Positions 62,755 through 64,000 of a DNA stretch of 64,000 bases are shown here, piece after piece. Source of the stretch: Onthophagus taurus (lineage: Eukaryota > Arthropoda > Insecta > Coleoptera > Scarabaeidae); NCBI RefSeq assembly GCF_036711975.1, contig NC_091976.1, positions 27,714,001-27,778,000 of the forward strand. Direction: 5' to 3'. Numbering within the stretch: position 1 is the first letter of the stretch; each line of letters opens with the position of its first letter. A program made the translations under genes and the position numbers. The notes under the pieces are model-generated. The model did not search any database and was not told the origin of the DNA. It saw only the letters and a program-made list of their open reading frames with translations.

Positions 62755-63020
62755 GCACAACCTAGAAGCAAGCCAATCCAACCCAAATGCAATCCAACCT
62801 CACTCCAATCCAACTTAATCCGAAAGTAACCCAAACTGAAAACTGCCCTATCCAATTCAACCCGAAAACGATCCAACCTAAGTCAATCCAAAAGCAACTC
62901 AACCTGAAACCAACCCAATCCAATCCAAATTAACCAAAATGTAATCCAACCTCACTCCAATCCAACTTAATCCAAAAGCAACTCAACTTGAAAGCAACCC
63001 TACTAAGCTATGCTAGGGAA
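62755..63020. repeat. Degenerate C/A-rich minisatellite, block 2
   Basis: Same composition as block 1 and again ends with AAGCAACCCTACTAAGCTAT. Confidence 0.85.
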
Positions 63021-63399
63021 TTTCGGACTTTCATATGGTAGGATATAGCTTCAGTAACTGTCCAGAAAAAAACCGTCGGTGATAGTGGTTATCAGTAAAT
63101 ATCAAAGTGAAAATTAAAATTAAAATCCATTTTTACTAGTTGTTAATTTATGAAAAGGTAATTAAATTTAATATTCTCAATTTGTACTTTTGAAACTGGT
63201 TTTTATTAATTAAGTCTAACTAGTTTCGGCCCATGGCCATCCTCAGAGACTAATTTTGCAAGAGTTCACAGAAAGTCATATCATTAAATATTAAGTTTAC
63301 AATGGTGATTATTTAAATAAAATTTTATAAACTTTTAAGACAAAATTACAAGTTAACACGTTACAATTGAAACCCAATTTTCGAAGAAAAAAGTAAGAA

Positions 63400-63665
63400 G
63401 AAAAAGTAACCCAATCTGAAAATAGTCCAACCCAACTCAACCCCTATCTCGATCCAAAAGCAACTCAACCTGTAAGCAACCCAATCCAACCCGAATCAAC
63501 CAAAATGGAATGCAATCTCACTCCAATCCAACTTAATCTGAAAGTAACCCAACTTGAAAACAGCCCAACCCAACTCAACCCGAAAACAACCCAACCTAAG
63601 TCAACCCAAAAGCAACTCAACCTGAAAGCAACCCTATCTAAGCTATGCTAGGGCCCGGAATTTCG
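63400..63665. repeat. Degenerate C/A-rich minisatellite, block 3
   Basis: Third block. It is followed by GGAATTTCGGACTTCCTTAT and a repeat of the sequence after block 1 (61248-61360). The composite unit is therefore minisatellite plus fixed flank. Confidence 0.85.
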
Positions 63666-64000
63666 GACTTCCTTATGGAAGCATCCGGATTATCTATTCA
63701 AACTTTCCCTTACTTCCCCCTTTAGGAACTTGGGCAGCTTGAAATTTAATTTAATTGAAATTTAGAGCTTCACCAACTGTCAAAAAAAAAGTCGGTGATA
63801 GTGGTTATCAGCAAATATCAAAGTGCTACCTTAGCAGAACTTGAAGAAGATAGCTATCTTTATCGTTGCTTTTAGAAGTCGTGACATCGACGTTCTTTCA
63901 ATTGACTCATTTGATACCAGAGGCGAAAAGTACCCAGTAAGATATTTCAAAGATCGTCTCATGATTTTGCTATGAGGTATAATCCGTCCTTCATCAATGA

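Noticed and set aside
61030..63655. CCTAA-containing stretches that might be interstitial insect telomere repeat
   Set aside because: The arrays are degenerate, with mixed CCCAA, CTCAA and CCTGA phases and a ~20-base period rather than a clean pentamer.
59100..64000. Search for the paired-domain exons of Pax6
   Set aside because: No sequence resembling the conserved paired-domain core was found on the minus strand, so these exons are placed beyond the right edge.

Overview
This is a nuclear window from an insect, most likely a beetle. It is AT-rich, its genes have short GT-AG introns, and it carries LINE, Penelope-like, Ty3 and Tc1/mariner relics. It contains an insect Pax6 (eyeless-type) gene and a modular serine-protease-like gene. 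The beetle assignment is an inference from gene style and repeat content, not a proven placement. No bacterial features, rRNA, tRNA or CRISPR array was recognised.

Left part (1-25.3 kb). The N-terminal two thirds of the centriolar coiled-coil gene Cep135/Bld10 lie on the minus strand (2183-4918). Its last visible exon ends at a GTGAGT donor, so the 3' exons lie off the left edge. It is head-to-head with cytosolic malate dehydrogenase (5589-6862, +), separated by 670 bases. After LINE and mariner relics comes a ZC3H11A-type CCCH zinc-finger gene (11218-19891, +). Four 5' exons carry three zinc fingers and two 3' exons carry the lysine-rich tail; a 7-kb intron between them is packed with repeated, decayed sequence. 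A block of dead retroelements (20.4-23.4 kb) precedes a secreted two-module serine protease homologue (23778-25272, +) with a TATA box, an initiator and a kappaB-like site, but an abnormal active-site loop.

Right part (30.3-64 kb). The 3' half of a Pax6/eyeless gene runs on the minus strand from 59098 to 30356. The exons encode the end of the paired domain and linker, the homeodomain, and a conserved C-terminus. The paired-domain 5' exons lie beyond 64000. A 27.6-kb intron separates the linker exon from the homeodomain exon. It contains a nested opposite-strand gene for a small secreted Q-rich protein (43893-44631), several GC-rich islands that look like regulatory DNA, and many mobile elements. 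A possible alternative first exon (60323-60400) would splice in frame to the linker exon and give a Pax6 lacking most of the paired domain.

Repeats are the other striking theme. Two ~172-bp tandem arrays (26.7-29.0 kb and 33.5-35.2 kb) each sit inside a terminal-inverted-repeat element and share motifs in the same order, so they look like one family of satellite-carrying transposons. A third repeat (38.5-38.9 and 46.5-48.5 kb) is made of long palindromes arranged in a 352-bp higher-order period. An almost wholly palindromic 736-bp element lies at 48513-49248. All exon boundaries are read from splice signals and reading frame; no alignment was run.
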